A DNA stretch of 64,000 nucleotides, taken from NCBI GenBank assembly GCA_016721845.1, contig JADKHK010000013.1, positions 1,098,501-1,162,500 of the forward strand, read 5' to 3'. The position numbers and the translations under genes are program-made. This stretch comes from Lysobacterales bacterium (GTDB lineage Bacteria; Pseudomonadota; Gammaproteobacteria; Xanthomonadales; Ahniellaceae). Of this stretch, positions 43,668 to 54,783 are shown in pieces; within the stretch, counting starts at the first letter, position 1; every line of letters begins with the position of its first letter. The notes beneath the pieces are model-generated. The model worked only from the letters and a program-made list of their open reading frames with translations. It searched no databases and was not told the DNA's origin.

Positions 43668-44627
43668 ATGAGCACTTCGAAGCACTGCCGCCTGCTGATC
43701 CTCGGCTCCGGACCGGCGGGCTACACCGCCGCCGTTTACGCCGCGCGCGCCAACCTGAAGCCGGTGCTGATCACCGGCATGGCGCAGGGCGGTCAGTTGA
43801 TGACCACCACCGAGGTCGACAACTGGCCCGGCGATGCCCACGGACTGCTCGGTCCGGACCTGATGACGCGCATGCAGGCCCATGCCGAACGCTTCAACAC
43901 CGAAATCATCTTCGACCACATCCACACTGCCGACCTGCAGACGCGTCCGTTCCGATTGATCGGCGACAATGGCGAATACACTGCAGACGCGCTGGTCATC
44001 GCGACCGGTGCGACCGCGAAGTACCTTGGACTGCCTTCAGAGGACGCCTTCAAGGGCAAGGGTGTTTCCGCCTGCGCCACCTGCGACGGCTTCTTCTACC
44101 GCGACCAGGACGTGGCCGTGATCGGTGGCGGCAACACCGCTGTCGAAGAAGCGCTGTACCTGTCGAACATCTGCCGCAAGGTGACGCTGGTCCATCGCCG
44201 CGACAAACTCAAGGCCGAGAAGATCCTGCAGGACAAGCTGTTCGAGAAAGCCGCGGCCGGCAAGATCGAACTGATCTGGGACCACACGCTGGACGAGGTC
44301 TTGGGCGACGATTCCGGCGTCACCGGCATGCGCATCCGCCATGTCGACCAGAACACGACGCGCGAGATGCCCTTGATGGGCGTGTTCATCGCCATCGGCC
44401 ACTCGCCGAACACCCAGCTGTTCGACGGCCAGCTCGACATGAAGAACGGCTACCTGCGCGTGCGCACGGGCATTGACGGCGGTGCAACCGCGACCAGCAT
44501 TCCCGGCGTGTTCGCGGCCGGCGATGTCGCCGACCAGGTCTATCGCCAGGCCATCACCTCGGCCGGCTTCGGCTGCATGGCCGCGCTCGACGCCGAGAAA
44601 TATCTCGATCAGATCGGCCTGAGCTGA
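43668..44627 (+). CDS. trxB: Thioredoxin reductase
   Basis: NADPH-dependent FAD disulfide reductase that reduces thioredoxin. The 319-residue protein has the FAD-binding GSGPAGYTAAVYAARA, the redox-active CATC in SACATCDGFF, the NADPH-binding GGGNTAVEEAL and the C-terminal FAD motif AAGDVADQVYRQA. Length and motif order match E. coli TrxB (321). Confidence 0.97.
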   Translation: MSTSKHCRLLILGSGPAGYTAAVYAARANLKPVLITGMAQGGQLMTTTEVDNWPGDAHGLLGPDLMTRMQAHAERFNTEIIFDHIHTADLQTRPFRLIGDNGEYTADALVIATGATAKYLGLPSEDAFKGKGVSACATCDGFFYRDQDVAVIGGGNTAVEEALYLSNICRKVTLVHRRDKLKAEKILQDKLFEKAAAGKIELIWDHTLDEVLGDDSGVTGMRIRHVDQNTTREMPLMGVFIAIGHSPNTQLFDGQLDMKNGYLRVRTGIDGGATATSIPGVFAAGDVADQVYRQAITSAGFGCMAALDAEKYLDQIGLS

Positions 44628-44672
44628 ATCCGGCGTGTCCGTCGCCGTCCGCTGGCTCGATCGCATCGCGCC

Positions 44673-45761
44673 GTGCCGGCGGCGGAATGGGATGCGTTGC
44701 GCGGCGACGATCATCCCTTCGTCGCGCATGCCTTCCTCAATGCGATCGAACGATCCGGGAGCCTGCGCCGGGATCTCGGCTGGCGTGCCGAACACCTGAC
44801 GCTGTGGCGCGACAGCGTCCTGGTCGCCGCGGCACCGGCGTATCGCAAAGCCAATTCGCACGGCGAGTTCGTGTTCGACTTCGCCTTCGCCGACGCCTAC
44901 GAGCGATCAATCGGCGATTACTACCCGAAGCGGTTGGTCGCCGTGCCCTACTCGCCGGTGACCGGTCCGCGTCTGCTGGCGCGCACCGAAGCGGATCGCG
45001 CCGCATTGGCGGCGACGTTGGCCGACGACACGCGGGTACGCGGCTGGTCCTCGGCGCACGTGAATTTCCTTCCGGAGTCCGAATGCACCGCGTTCTCTGC
45101 CGAATGGCTGCCACGCTTCGACTGGCAGTTCCACTGGCATAACCGCGGCTATCGCGATTTCGACGACTTCCTCGATGCGCTGAATGCCAAGAAGCGCAAG
45201 AACATCCGCCAGGAACGTGCGCATCTGGTCCGCGATGGCTGGCGGTTCGAGCGGCGCTGCGGCCACGAACTCGACACGGCGCACATTGATTTCCTGCATC
45301 GTGCCTATGTGTCGACCTTCGCCGAGAAGGGCAATACCCCGGCGTTGACGCGCGACTTCTTCGAACGCATCTGCCGCACACTGCCGCGGCATACGTTGGC
45401 CGTGTTCGCCCATCGCGGCGATGCGCCGCTCGCTTGCGCGTTCATGTTGCAGGGTGCGTCGACGTTGTACGGCCGCTATTGGGGCTGTGTCGAGAACGCG
45501 CCCGGCTTGCACTTCGAGACTTGCTATTACCAGGGCATCGAGCACGCCATCGCGCAAGGTCTGCAGGTCTTCGAGCCCGGCGCCCAGGGCGAGCACAAGA
45601 TCGCGCGCGGCTTCCTGCCGACACGCACGCATTCACGCCACTGGTTCGCACATCCCGGATTCCGCCTCGCGATCGCCGATTACCTGCAGCGCGAAGCCCG
45701 CGGACTCGAACGCTATCGCGAGGCGGTGTTGCGGCACTCACCCTATGGCCTTGATCGATGA
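44673..45761 (+). CDS. FemAB-like / GNAT-fold acyltransferase
   Basis: A 362-residue protein of the FemAB-like (PF04339-type) group often annotated as GNAT acetyltransferase or peptidogalycan biosynthesis protein. Typical runs include HPFVAHAFLNAIERSGS, ALNAKKRKNIRQERA and FEPGAQGEHKIARGFLPT. It lies between trxB and aat and overlaps aat by an ATGA, so the two are co-translated. Substrate unknown; the relation to FemAB suggests use of aminoacyl-tRNA, which would fit with Aat. The GTG start at 44673 has no clear ribosome-binding site and the frame is open back to the trxB stop, so the N-terminus is uncertain. Confidence 0.82.
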   Translation: MPAAEWDALRGDDHPFVAHAFLNAIERSGSLRRDLGWRAEHLTLWRDSVLVAAAPAYRKANSHGEFVFDFAFADAYERSIGDYYPKRLVAVPYSPVTGPRLLARTEADRAALAATLADDTRVRGWSSAHVNFLPESECTAFSAEWLPRFDWQFHWHNRGYRDFDDFLDALNAKKRKNIRQERAHLVRDGWRFERRCGHELDTAHIDFLHRAYVSTFAEKGNTPALTRDFFERICRTLPRHTLAVFAHRGDAPLACAFMLQGASTLYGRYWGCVENAPGLHFETCYYQGIEHAIAQGLQVFEPGAQGEHKIARGFLPTRTHSRHWFAHPGFRLAIADYLQREARGLERYREAVLRHSPYGLDR

Positions 45762-46486
45762 TCCGAATTCAGATCCTGCCGCGCACCCCGCTGCTGCCAT
45801 TTCCGCCGGTCGAGCAGGCATTGGACGAACCCAACGGTCTGCTCTGCGCCGGCGGCGACCTGAGCTCGGAACGACTGCTGCTCGCCTACCGATCCGGCAT
45901 CTTTCCGTGGTTCAACGAAGGCGAACCGATCCTGTGGTGGTCGCCGCAGCCGCGCGCGATCTTCGAACTCGACGTCACCCGCCCGAATTCGCGTTTCCGC
46001 CGCTTCGCCCGCACCTGCCGATGGACCGTGCGGGTCGATCAGGATTTCGCGGCCGTCATCGACGCCTGCGCGGCGCCGCGCGACTACGCCGACGGCACCT
46101 GGATCACTGCCGCGATGCGCGCCGCGTACCTGGACCTGCATCGGCTCGGTCATGCCCATTGCATCGGAGTCCTCGAGGACGACGAACTCGTCGGCGGCGT
46201 GTATGGTCTGGCAATCGGCCGCGTCTTCTTCGGCGAGTCGATGTTCTCGTGGCGCACGAATGCGTCGAAGATCGCGTTCTTCGCGCTGGCCAGGACCTTG
46301 TGCGAGGCCGGCTTTGTCTGGCTCGACGGACAGGTCGAATCCGGGCATCTCGCGCGGCTGGGGGCACGACCGCTCGAACGCGCACACTTTGTCGCCGGGC
46401 TGGATCGCCTGTGCCGGCAATTGCCCGAAAACCCGCGTTGGGCGGTCGATTTCGGGCTCAGAACCGCATCGGAACTGGCCCTCTGA
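45758..46486 (+). CDS. aat: Leucyl/phenylalanyl-tRNA-protein transferase
   Basis: Adds Leu or Phe from tRNA to N-terminal Lys or Arg of proteins, creating primary N-degrons. The 242-residue protein has the family signatures GLLCAGGDLS, YRSGIFPWF, ILWWSPQPRAIF, DGTWIT and GESMFS. With clpS and clpA 400 bp away on the opposite strand, the window holds the tagging enzyme, the adaptor and the unfoldase of the N-degron pathway. Start is coupled to the FemAB-like gene by an ATGA overlap. Confidence 0.97.
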   Translation: MIRIQILPRTPLLPFPPVEQALDEPNGLLCAGGDLSSERLLLAYRSGIFPWFNEGEPILWWSPQPRAIFELDVTRPNSRFRRFARTCRWTVRVDQDFAAVIDACAAPRDYADGTWITAAMRAAYLDLHRLGHAHCIGVLEDDELVGGVYGLAIGRVFFGESMFSWRTNASKIAFFALARTLCEAGFVWLDGQVESGHLARLGARPLERAHFVAGLDRLCRQLPENPRWAVDFGLRTASELAL

Positions 46487-46498
46487 ATGGAGAAAACG

Positions 46499-46526
46499 TT
46501 GACACTCAGCCCTTCCGTGTCAGAAT
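46499..46526 (+). promoter_or_regulatory. sigma70-type promoter of infA
   Basis: A perfect -35 TTGACA (46499-46504), 16-bp spacer and CAGAAT -10 (46521-46526), 34 bp before the infA ATG and just after aat. It supports independent transcription of infA. Confidence 0.7.
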
Positions 46527-46560
46527 CCGCGCCCTTCGTTCACCCCTTTTGCTGGAACGC

Positions 46561-46779
46561 ATGTCCAAAGACGATCAGATCGAGATGGAAGGCACGGTTG
46601 CCGAGACGCTGCCGAACACGATGTTCCGCGTCAAGCTCGACAACGGCCACATGATCACGGCGCACATCTCGGGACGCATGCGCAAGAACTACATCCGCAT
46701 CCTGACCGGCGACAAGGTCAAGGTCGAGATGACGCCCTACGATTTGAGCAAGGGTCGCATCACTTACCGCATGAAGTGA
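46561..46779 (+). CDS. infA: Translation initiation factor IF-1
   Basis: A 72-residue OB-fold protein that binds the ribosomal A site during initiation. The sequence (MSKDDQIEMEGTV, FRVKLDNGHMITAHISGRMR, ITYRMK) is close to E. coli IF-1, with Asp-Asp-Gln replacing Glu-Asp-Asn near the start. It has its own promoter and a strong terminator, and the aat-infA-clpA order is that of E. coli. Confidence 0.97.
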   Translation: MSKDDQIEMEGTVAETLPNTMFRVKLDNGHMITAHISGRMRKNYIRILTGDKVKVEMTPYDLSKGRITYRMK

Positions 46780-46800
46780 TGCCTGCCGTAACCGCATGCG

Positions 46801-46828
46801 AAAACGCCGCGATCACTCGCGGCGTTTT
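46801..46828. terminator. Bidirectional terminator between infA and clpA
   Basis: AAAACGCCGCGA (46801-46812), loop TCAC, TCGCGGCGTTTT (46817-46828): a 9-bp core stem flanked by A and T tracts on both sides, serving the convergent infA and clpA genes. Confidence 0.88.
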
Positions 46829-46845
46829 GCTTTTTGGCATCGGCG

Positions 46846-49137
46846 TCAGGACGTGACCTCGGCCGGTTCGGGCGGGGCCTTGGCCGGTTCCGGATAACAG
46901 TCGAGGACCAGCTTGTTGTCGCGCACACTGATGTCGACTCGGCCACCATCGACCAGCTTGCCGAACAGCAATTCGTCCGCGAGCGGACGCTTGATGCTGT
47001 CCTGGATGATGCGCGCCATCGGACGCGCGCCCATCATCGGATCGAAGCCGTTCTCGGCCAACCAGCGGCGTGCATCCGGCCCGGCCGACAGCGACACGTG
47101 CTTCTCGTGCAGCTGCGCTTCCAGTTCGATCAGGAACTTGTCGACCACCCGCAGCACATGTTCGATGTCGAGCGCCTTGAACTGGATGATGGCGTCGATG
47201 CGGTTGCGGAATTCCGGCGAGAACGCCTTCTTCAGGATTTCCATCGCATCGGTCGAATGGTCCTGATGGACGAAACCGATCGTCCGCCGCGCGGCCTGTG
47301 CGGCACCGACATTGGTGGTCATCACCAGCACCACGTTCTTGAAATTCGCCTCGCGGCCATTGGTGTCGGTCAAGGTGCCGCGGTCCATCACCTGCAGCAG
47401 GATATTGAACACATCGGGATGGGCCTTCTCGATCTCGTCGAGCAGCACCACCGCATGCGGATGCTTGACCACCGCCTCGGTCAGCAGACCACCCTGGTCG
47501 AAGCCGACATAGCCGGGAGGTGCACCGATCAGGCGCGACACCGAATGCGCCTCCATGTATTCGCTCATGTCGAAACGCACCAGTTCGATGCCAAGTTGCA
47601 TCGCAAGCTGGCGCGTGACTTCGGTCTTGCCGACGCCGGTCGGCCCCGCGAACAGGAAGGCGCCGATCGGCTTGGCCGGATTGGCCAAACCCGATCGCGC
47701 CATCTTGATCGCCGCGGCGAGTGCGTCGATGGCCTCGTCCTGGCCAAACACGACCATCTTCAGGTTCCGGTCGAGGTTGCGCAGCACTTCGCGATCCGAC
47801 ACCGACACCTGCTTGGCCGGAATCCGCGCCATCTTCGAAATGATGTATTCGATCTCGGGCACATCGACCGTGGACTTGCGATCGGCTTCCGGCACCAGGC
47901 GCTGCCGTGCACCTGCCTCGTCAATGACGTCGATCGCCTTGTCCGGCAGCAGGCGGTCGCCGATATGCCGGACGGACAGATCCACCGCTGCCTTCAGCGC
48001 ATCCGGGGTGTATTCGATCTGGTGGAATTCCTCGAAGCGCGACTTCAGGCCCTTCAGGATTTCCAGGGTGTCGGCAATGGTCGGTTCGACCACGTCGATC
48101 TTCTGGAATCGGCGCGCCAATGCCCGATCCTTCTCGAAGATCTGGCGGAACTCCTGAAACGTGGTCGAGCCGATGCACCGCATCTCGCCCGAGGTCAATG
48201 CCGGCTTGATCAGGTTCGACGCATCCATCGTTCCGCCCGAGGCCGAACCGGCGCCGATGATGGTGTGGATCTCGTCGATGAACAGGACCGCGTTCGGCTC
48301 CTTCTTCAACTCCGAAATCACGGCTTTCAATCGCTTCTCGAAATCGCCGCGATACTTGGTGCCCGCGACCAACGCGCCGAGGTCCAGCGAATAGATCACC
48401 GCGTCCTTGAGCACGGTCGGCACGCTGCCTTCGACGATGCGCCGGGCCAGGCCTTCGGCAATCGCGGTCTTGCCGACGCCGGCTTCGCCGACGAACAGCG
48501 GGTTGTTCTTGCGACGTCGACACAGGACCTGGATCGTGCGTTCGACCTCGTCCTGGCGACCGATCAGCGGATCGATCTTGCCGATGCGGGCCTGCTCGTT
48601 GAGATTGACCGTGAACTCGCCAAGCGGATTGCCCTTCGCCTCGTCGCCCCCCTCGCCTTCCTGCTTGGCGGCTTCGGCGGACTCGCCCGGCTTCGGCTCA
48701 TGGCCGATCTTGGCGATCTTGTGCGAAATGAAGTTGACGACGTCGAGGCGCGAGATCTCCTGCTGGTTCAGGAAATACACCGCGTGCGAGTCTTTCTCGC
48801 CGAAGATCGCGACCAGCACATTGGCACCGGTCACTTCCGAACGACCGCTGGACTGCACGTGATACACGGCCCGTTGCAACACCCGCTGGAAACCGAGCGT
48901 CGGCTGGGTATCGCGGGTATCGCCGCTCGGCAATACCGGCACGGTCTCGGCGATGATGCTGCGGATATCGGCCGCGAGCTTCTTGAAATCGGCGCCACAG
49001 GCACGCAGGACACCAGCCGCAGACGGATTTTCTAGCAGCGCCAGCAACAGGTGCTCGACCGTCATGAACTCGTGTCGGCGTTCGCGCGCATCCTTGTAGC
49101 ACTGCGCCAGGGTTTGCTCGAGATCCTTGCTGAACAT
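46846..49137 (-). CDS. clpA: ATP-dependent Clp protease ATPase ClpA
   Basis: The AAA+ unfoldase partner of ClpP. The 763-residue protein has the N-domain (FMTVEHLLLALLENP, residues 1-145) where ClpS docks, two AAA+ modules with Walker A GEAGVGKT (near 214) and GPTGVGKTE (near 496), and the ClpP-binding loop IGF (TIGFVHQ). The C-terminal tail is Pro/Glu-rich. It follows clpS by 10 bp, in the usual clpS-clpA operon order. Confidence 0.97.
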   Translation of the reverse strand: MFSKDLEQTLAQCYKDARERRHEFMTVEHLLLALLENPSAAGVLRACGADFKKLAADIRSIIAETVPVLPSGDTRDTQPTLGFQRVLQRAVYHVQSSGRSEVTGANVLVAIFGEKDSHAVYFLNQQEISRLDVVNFISHKIAKIGHEPKPGESAEAAKQEGEGGDEAKGNPLGEFTVNLNEQARIGKIDPLIGRQDEVERTIQVLCRRRKNNPLFVGEAGVGKTAIAEGLARRIVEGSVPTVLKDAVIYSLDLGALVAGTKYRGDFEKRLKAVISELKKEPNAVLFIDEIHTIIGAGSASGGTMDASNLIKPALTSGEMRCIGSTTFQEFRQIFEKDRALARRFQKIDVVEPTIADTLEILKGLKSRFEEFHQIEYTPDALKAAVDLSVRHIGDRLLPDKAIDVIDEAGARQRLVPEADRKSTVDVPEIEYIISKMARIPAKQVSVSDREVLRNLDRNLKMVVFGQDEAIDALAAAIKMARSGLANPAKPIGAFLFAGPTGVGKTEVTRQLAMQLGIELVRFDMSEYMEAHSVSRLIGAPPGYVGFDQGGLLTEAVVKHPHAVVLLDEIEKAHPDVFNILLQVMDRGTLTDTNGREANFKNVVLVMTTNVGAAQAARRTIGFVHQDHSTDAMEILKKAFSPEFRNRIDAIIQFKALDIEHVLRVVDKFLIELEAQLHEKHVSLSAGPDARRWLAENGFDPMMGARPMARIIQDSIKRPLADELLFGKLVDGGRVDISVRDNKLVLDCYPEPAKAPPEPAEVTS

Positions 49138-49147
49138 GTTCGACTCC

Positions 49148-49471
49148 TCAGAGCTTTTCCATCGTGCACATCAACGGATGATGATGGCTGCGGGAAAACT
49201 CGTTGACCTGCGTCACTTTCGTTTCTGCCACTTCCCTCGTGAATACGCCGCATACGCCCTTGCCGCGAGTGTGCACGTGAAGCATCACCTGCGTCGCGCG
49301 CGCGTGGTCCATCGCGAAAAACATTTGCAAAACCGAGACCACGAATTCCATCGGGGTGTAGTCGTCGTTGAGCAAGGCGACCTGGTACATCGGCGGCTTC
49401 GCCACCTCGGGCCGGGCCTCCTCGACGACCGTGCCCTGCTGGCGATCGGTATCGGTGGGGGAAGTGGACAT
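49148..49471 (-). CDS. clpS: ClpS adaptor protein
   Basis: Delivers N-degron substrates to ClpA. In this 107-residue protein the degron-binding pocket is LLNDDYTPMEFVV, with the later hydrophobic residues MFFAMDHARATQVMLHVHTRGKG and a C-terminal-region VCGVFTREVAETK. Start chosen at ATG 49471 (MSTSPTD), giving near-E. coli length (106); ATG codons upstream at 49492 and 49519 would only add an unstructured extension. Confidence 0.95.
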   Translation of the reverse strand: MSTSPTDTDRQQGTVVEEARPEVAKPPMYQVALLNDDYTPMEFVVSVLQMFFAMDHARATQVMLHVHTRGKGVCGVFTREVAETKVTQVNEFSRSHHHPLMCTMEKL

Positions 49472-49582
49472 GTTGCGGATCGTGAACGTCATGGGCGAAG
49501 TATATGTCGCGCCCGTCAACGCGCACGCGCTCCGGAGATGGCCCCACGTGGTCCCGATTCAAGTGCATCGTGACGGCTGCGA

Positions 49583-49588
49583 TAGAAT
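49583..49588 (+). promoter_or_regulatory. Probable -10 box (TAGAAT) for nudJ
   Basis: GATAGAATCC, 25 bp before the nudJ ATG, the same spacing as before cysS and pyrC. The gene unit nudJ-mnmA-hflD begins here. No clear -35. Confidence 0.4.
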
Positions 49589-49613
49589 CCCGGGCTTGAT
49601 GCTGCGAACCCCC

Positions 49614-50087
49614 ATGTCCGAACGTGAAATCTGGAAACCCGACGTCACTGTCGCCGCCATCGTCGAAGATGAGGGTCGATTCTTGTTCATCGAAGAACGA
49701 GTACGCGGCCAACTGGTGCTGAACCAGCCCGCCGGACACCTCGAGGCGGGCGAATCCCTGGTCGATGCCCTGGTCCGCGAGACGCTGGAAGAGAGCGGCT
49801 GGCGGGTGCAGCCGAGCGGACTCGTCGGCATCTACCTGTGGACCAGTCCGGTCGATGGCGTCAGCTTCATGCGCGTGACCCTGGCGGCGACGCCGCTCGG
49901 TCACGACGCCGGACGCCCCCTGGACCGCGGGATCGAGCGCGCGCTCTGGCTCAGCGCCGAGGAACTTGCGACCCATCCGGTCCCACATCGCAGCCCGATG
50001 GTGGCGCACAGCCTGCGCGACTACCTCGCAAACGGCGCCGGACCGATGGATCGGCTGCAGCATGTGCGGTTCCCGGTCGCACCATGA
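49614..50087 (+). CDS. nudJ: Nudix phosphatase NudJ
   Basis: A 157-residue Nudix hydrolase. The Nudix box GHLEAGESLVDALVRETLEESGW matches GX5EX7REUXEEXG exactly. NudJ (YmfB) acts on thiamine-precursor HMP pyrophosphate and nucleoside di/triphosphates. The order nudJ-mnmA-hflD is the same as in E. coli, which supports the orthologue name. Start ATG 49614 (MSEREIWKPDVTV). The stop overlaps mnmA (ATGA). Confidence 0.92.
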   Translation: MSEREIWKPDVTVAAIVEDEGRFLFIEERVRGQLVLNQPAGHLEAGESLVDALVRETLEESGWRVQPSGLVGIYLWTSPVDGVSFMRVTLAATPLGHDAGRPLDRGIERALWLSAEELATHPVPHRSPMVAHSLRDYLANGAGPMDRLQHVRFPVAP

Positions 50088-51193
50088 GCGGTGATCGCAT
50101 CATGGTCGGCGTCTCCGGCGGCGTCGACTCGTCGGTGGCCGCGTTGCTGCTTCGGCAATCCGGCGCCGATGTCGCCGGCATGTTCATGAAGAACTGGGAA
50201 GACGAAGACGACGCACTCGGCCTCTGCCCGGCCGAGCAGGACGCACGCGACGCCGAGGCGGTCTGCAAGCACATCGGCCTCGCGTTCCATACCCGCAATT
50301 TCGCGGCCGAATACTGGGACGGCGTGTTCGAGACGTTCCTCGCCGAGTACCGCGCCGGACGCACGCCGAATCCGGACGTGCTCTGCAACCGCGAGATCAA
50401 GTTCAAGACCTTTCTCGAACACGCCGAAGATCTGGGTGCCGGGAAGATTGCGACCGGACACTACGCGCAGGTTGACGAGATCGACGGGCGTTTCCGTCTG
50501 CTGCGCGGCGCCGACCCGAACAAGGACCAGAGCTATTTCCTGCACTTGATCGGCCAGGCCGCGTTGTCGCGCACGCTGTTTCCGATTGGTCACCTGCCGA
50601 AGCCCGAGGTTCGGCGCATCGCCGAAGCCGCCGGGCTGCCGACCTTCGCGAAGAAGGACTCGACCGGCATCTGCTTCATCGGCGAGCGCCGCTTCCGGGA
50701 ATTCCTGTCGCGCTACCTCGCGGCCCAGACCGGTGCCATCGAAACCCCCGAGGGCCAACGCATCGGCCAGCACCAAGGCGTTTGCTACTACACCATCGGG
50801 CAACGCGAAGGGCTCGGCATCGGGGGCGTGCGCGGCTTTCCGGAGGCACCCTGGTTCGTGGTCGGCAAGGACATCGTTCGCAATGTGCTGGTCGCGGTGC
50901 AGGGCACGGCGCATCCGCTGCTGTTCTCGACCCGACTGGCAGCGCACTCGCCGAGTTGGGTTTCCGGCACGATACCGGGCACGTCATTCCGATGCAGCGC
51001 CAAGACCCGCTATCGCCAACCCGACCAGGACTGCACCGTCGACCTTCGTGACGACGGCACGCTCGCGGTTCAGTTCGCGCAGCCGCAGCGCGCGGTCACG
51101 CCGGGCCAGTCCGTCGTGTTCTATCGCGATGACGAATGTCTCGGCGGCGCCGTGATCGCAGCGACGGACGCCGCTTACGGTGGCCTGGCATGA
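50084..51193 (+). CDS. mnmA: tRNA-specific 2-thiouridylase MnmA
   Basis: Thiolates U34 of tRNA-Lys, Glu and Gln. The 369-residue protein has the PP-loop VGVSGGVDSSVAA, the catalytic nucleophile Cys in DVLCNREIKF and the persulfide-forming Cys in STGICFIGERRF. The start at ATG 50084 overlaps the nudJ stop by four bases, and its own stop overlaps hflD in the same way. Confidence 0.97.
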   Translation: MSGDRIMVGVSGGVDSSVAALLLRQSGADVAGMFMKNWEDEDDALGLCPAEQDARDAEAVCKHIGLAFHTRNFAAEYWDGVFETFLAEYRAGRTPNPDVLCNREIKFKTFLEHAEDLGAGKIATGHYAQVDEIDGRFRLLRGADPNKDQSYFLHLIGQAALSRTLFPIGHLPKPEVRRIAEAAGLPTFAKKDSTGICFIGERRFREFLSRYLAAQTGAIETPEGQRIGQHQGVCYYTIGQREGLGIGGVRGFPEAPWFVVGKDIVRNVLVAVQGTAHPLLFSTRLAAHSPSWVSGTIPGTSFRCSAKTRYRQPDQDCTVDLRDDGTLAVQFAQPQRAVTPGQSVVFYRDDECLGGAVIAATDAAYGGLA

Positions 51194-51798
51194 ACGCCGA
51201 TCGCGAGCAGGTCATCGCTTTCGCCGCGATGTTCCAGGCACTGCATGGCGTGCAGCAACTCGCCGAGACCGGTCGTTGCGACGGCGACGAGAGCGAGGTC
51301 GTGATCGATGCCATCTTCGCGATCGACAGCACCGATGCCGAGACGCTGTACCCACCTGCGCGCATCGGCACCGGCTTGAAGATCGCCGCTCGGCAGCTCG
51401 ACCGCAATCCCGGCGATGCGGTGATGCGCATGGGCATCACGGTGCTTCGACTGGAACGCCGGCTGATGACGAATGCCAAACTGGCCGCAGAACTGCGCGG
51501 GCGCATCGACGACATCGAACGGGCCCGCGCCGCATTCGGCGGCCAGCACGACAACGTGCGTGCGCGGCTGTCCGAGGCCTATCTGCAGACCGTCAGCAAC
51601 CTGCAGCCGCGGGTGATGGTGCACGGCACGCCCTTGCATCTGCAGCAGGAGCGCACGGTCCAGCACGTCCGCGCCTTGCTGCTCGCAGCCATCCGGGCAG
51701 CCGCGATGTGGCGCCATGTCGGCGGCAATGGCTGGCGATTGTTCTGGCGCCGCAGGAATTGGCTGGCGATGGCACGCACGCTCGGCGGACCGGACTGA
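51190..51798 (+). CDS. hflD: High-frequency lysogenization protein HflD homologue
   Basis: A 202-residue, helical, membrane-associated protein of the HflD/YcfC family. Typical runs are FAAMFQALHGVQQLA at the start and RVMVHGTPLHLQQ in the second half. In E. coli HflD binds phage lambda CII, but its normal role is unclear. Third gene of nudJ-mnmA-hflD; purB, the next gene in E. coli, is replaced by acnA here. Start ATG 51190, overlapping mnmA (ATGA). Confidence 0.93.
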   Translation: MNADREQVIAFAAMFQALHGVQQLAETGRCDGDESEVVIDAIFAIDSTDAETLYPPARIGTGLKIAARQLDRNPGDAVMRMGITVLRLERRLMTNAKLAAELRGRIDDIERARAAFGGQHDNVRARLSEAYLQTVSNLQPRVMVHGTPLHLQQERTVQHVRALLLAAIRAAAMWRHVGGNGWRLFWRRRNWLAMARTLGGPD

Positions 51799-51816
51799 AG
51801 TCACATACGCCGGCGT

Positions 51817-51846
51817 TTGGCGGCCGCAGCGCTTTCGCGCGATAAT
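51817..51846 (+). promoter_or_regulatory. Possible promoter of acnA
   Basis: TTGGCG (51817-51822), 18-bp spacer, GATAAT (51841-51846), 68 bp before the acnA ATG. Consensus match only. Confidence 0.4.
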
Positions 51847-51914
51847 CGTGCGCCTTTGGCGTTGGAACATCTCGGCGCCCTCCCCGCAACCTTCTGTTCC
51901 GCAAAGGAAACACC

Positions 51915-54644
<2,730 letters not shown>

Positions 54645-54665
54645 CCCGCGCGCCAACGCGAAGAC

Positions 54666-54693
54666 AAAAAGGCCGCCGAGAGGCGGCCTTTTT
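54666..54693 (+). terminator. Intrinsic terminator after acnA
   Basis: AAAAA, stem GGCCGCC (54671-54677), loop GAGA, GGCGGCC (54682-54688), then TTTTT. Starts 22 bp after the acnA stop. Confidence 0.93.
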
Positions 54694-54783
54694 GTTTCAA
54701 ATCGTCGAACGGCGTCGCTAGGTATGGCGATCACTCGATCATTCGTGCAGTCTACGATCGTTGTCGTGAAAAAGAGCATTCCG

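Noticed and set aside
41249..44476. A very long plus-strand open frame (over 1000 codons) antisense to ftsK and running into trxB
   Set aside because: It is the GC-rich shadow of two well-supported genes (ftsK and trxB in other frames); the translation is Arg/His/Ala-rich and matches no family.
46834..49035. A long plus-strand open frame antisense to clpA
   Set aside because: Fully opposite the conserved ClpA sequence, no ribosome-binding site, no domain; a codon-bias artefact.
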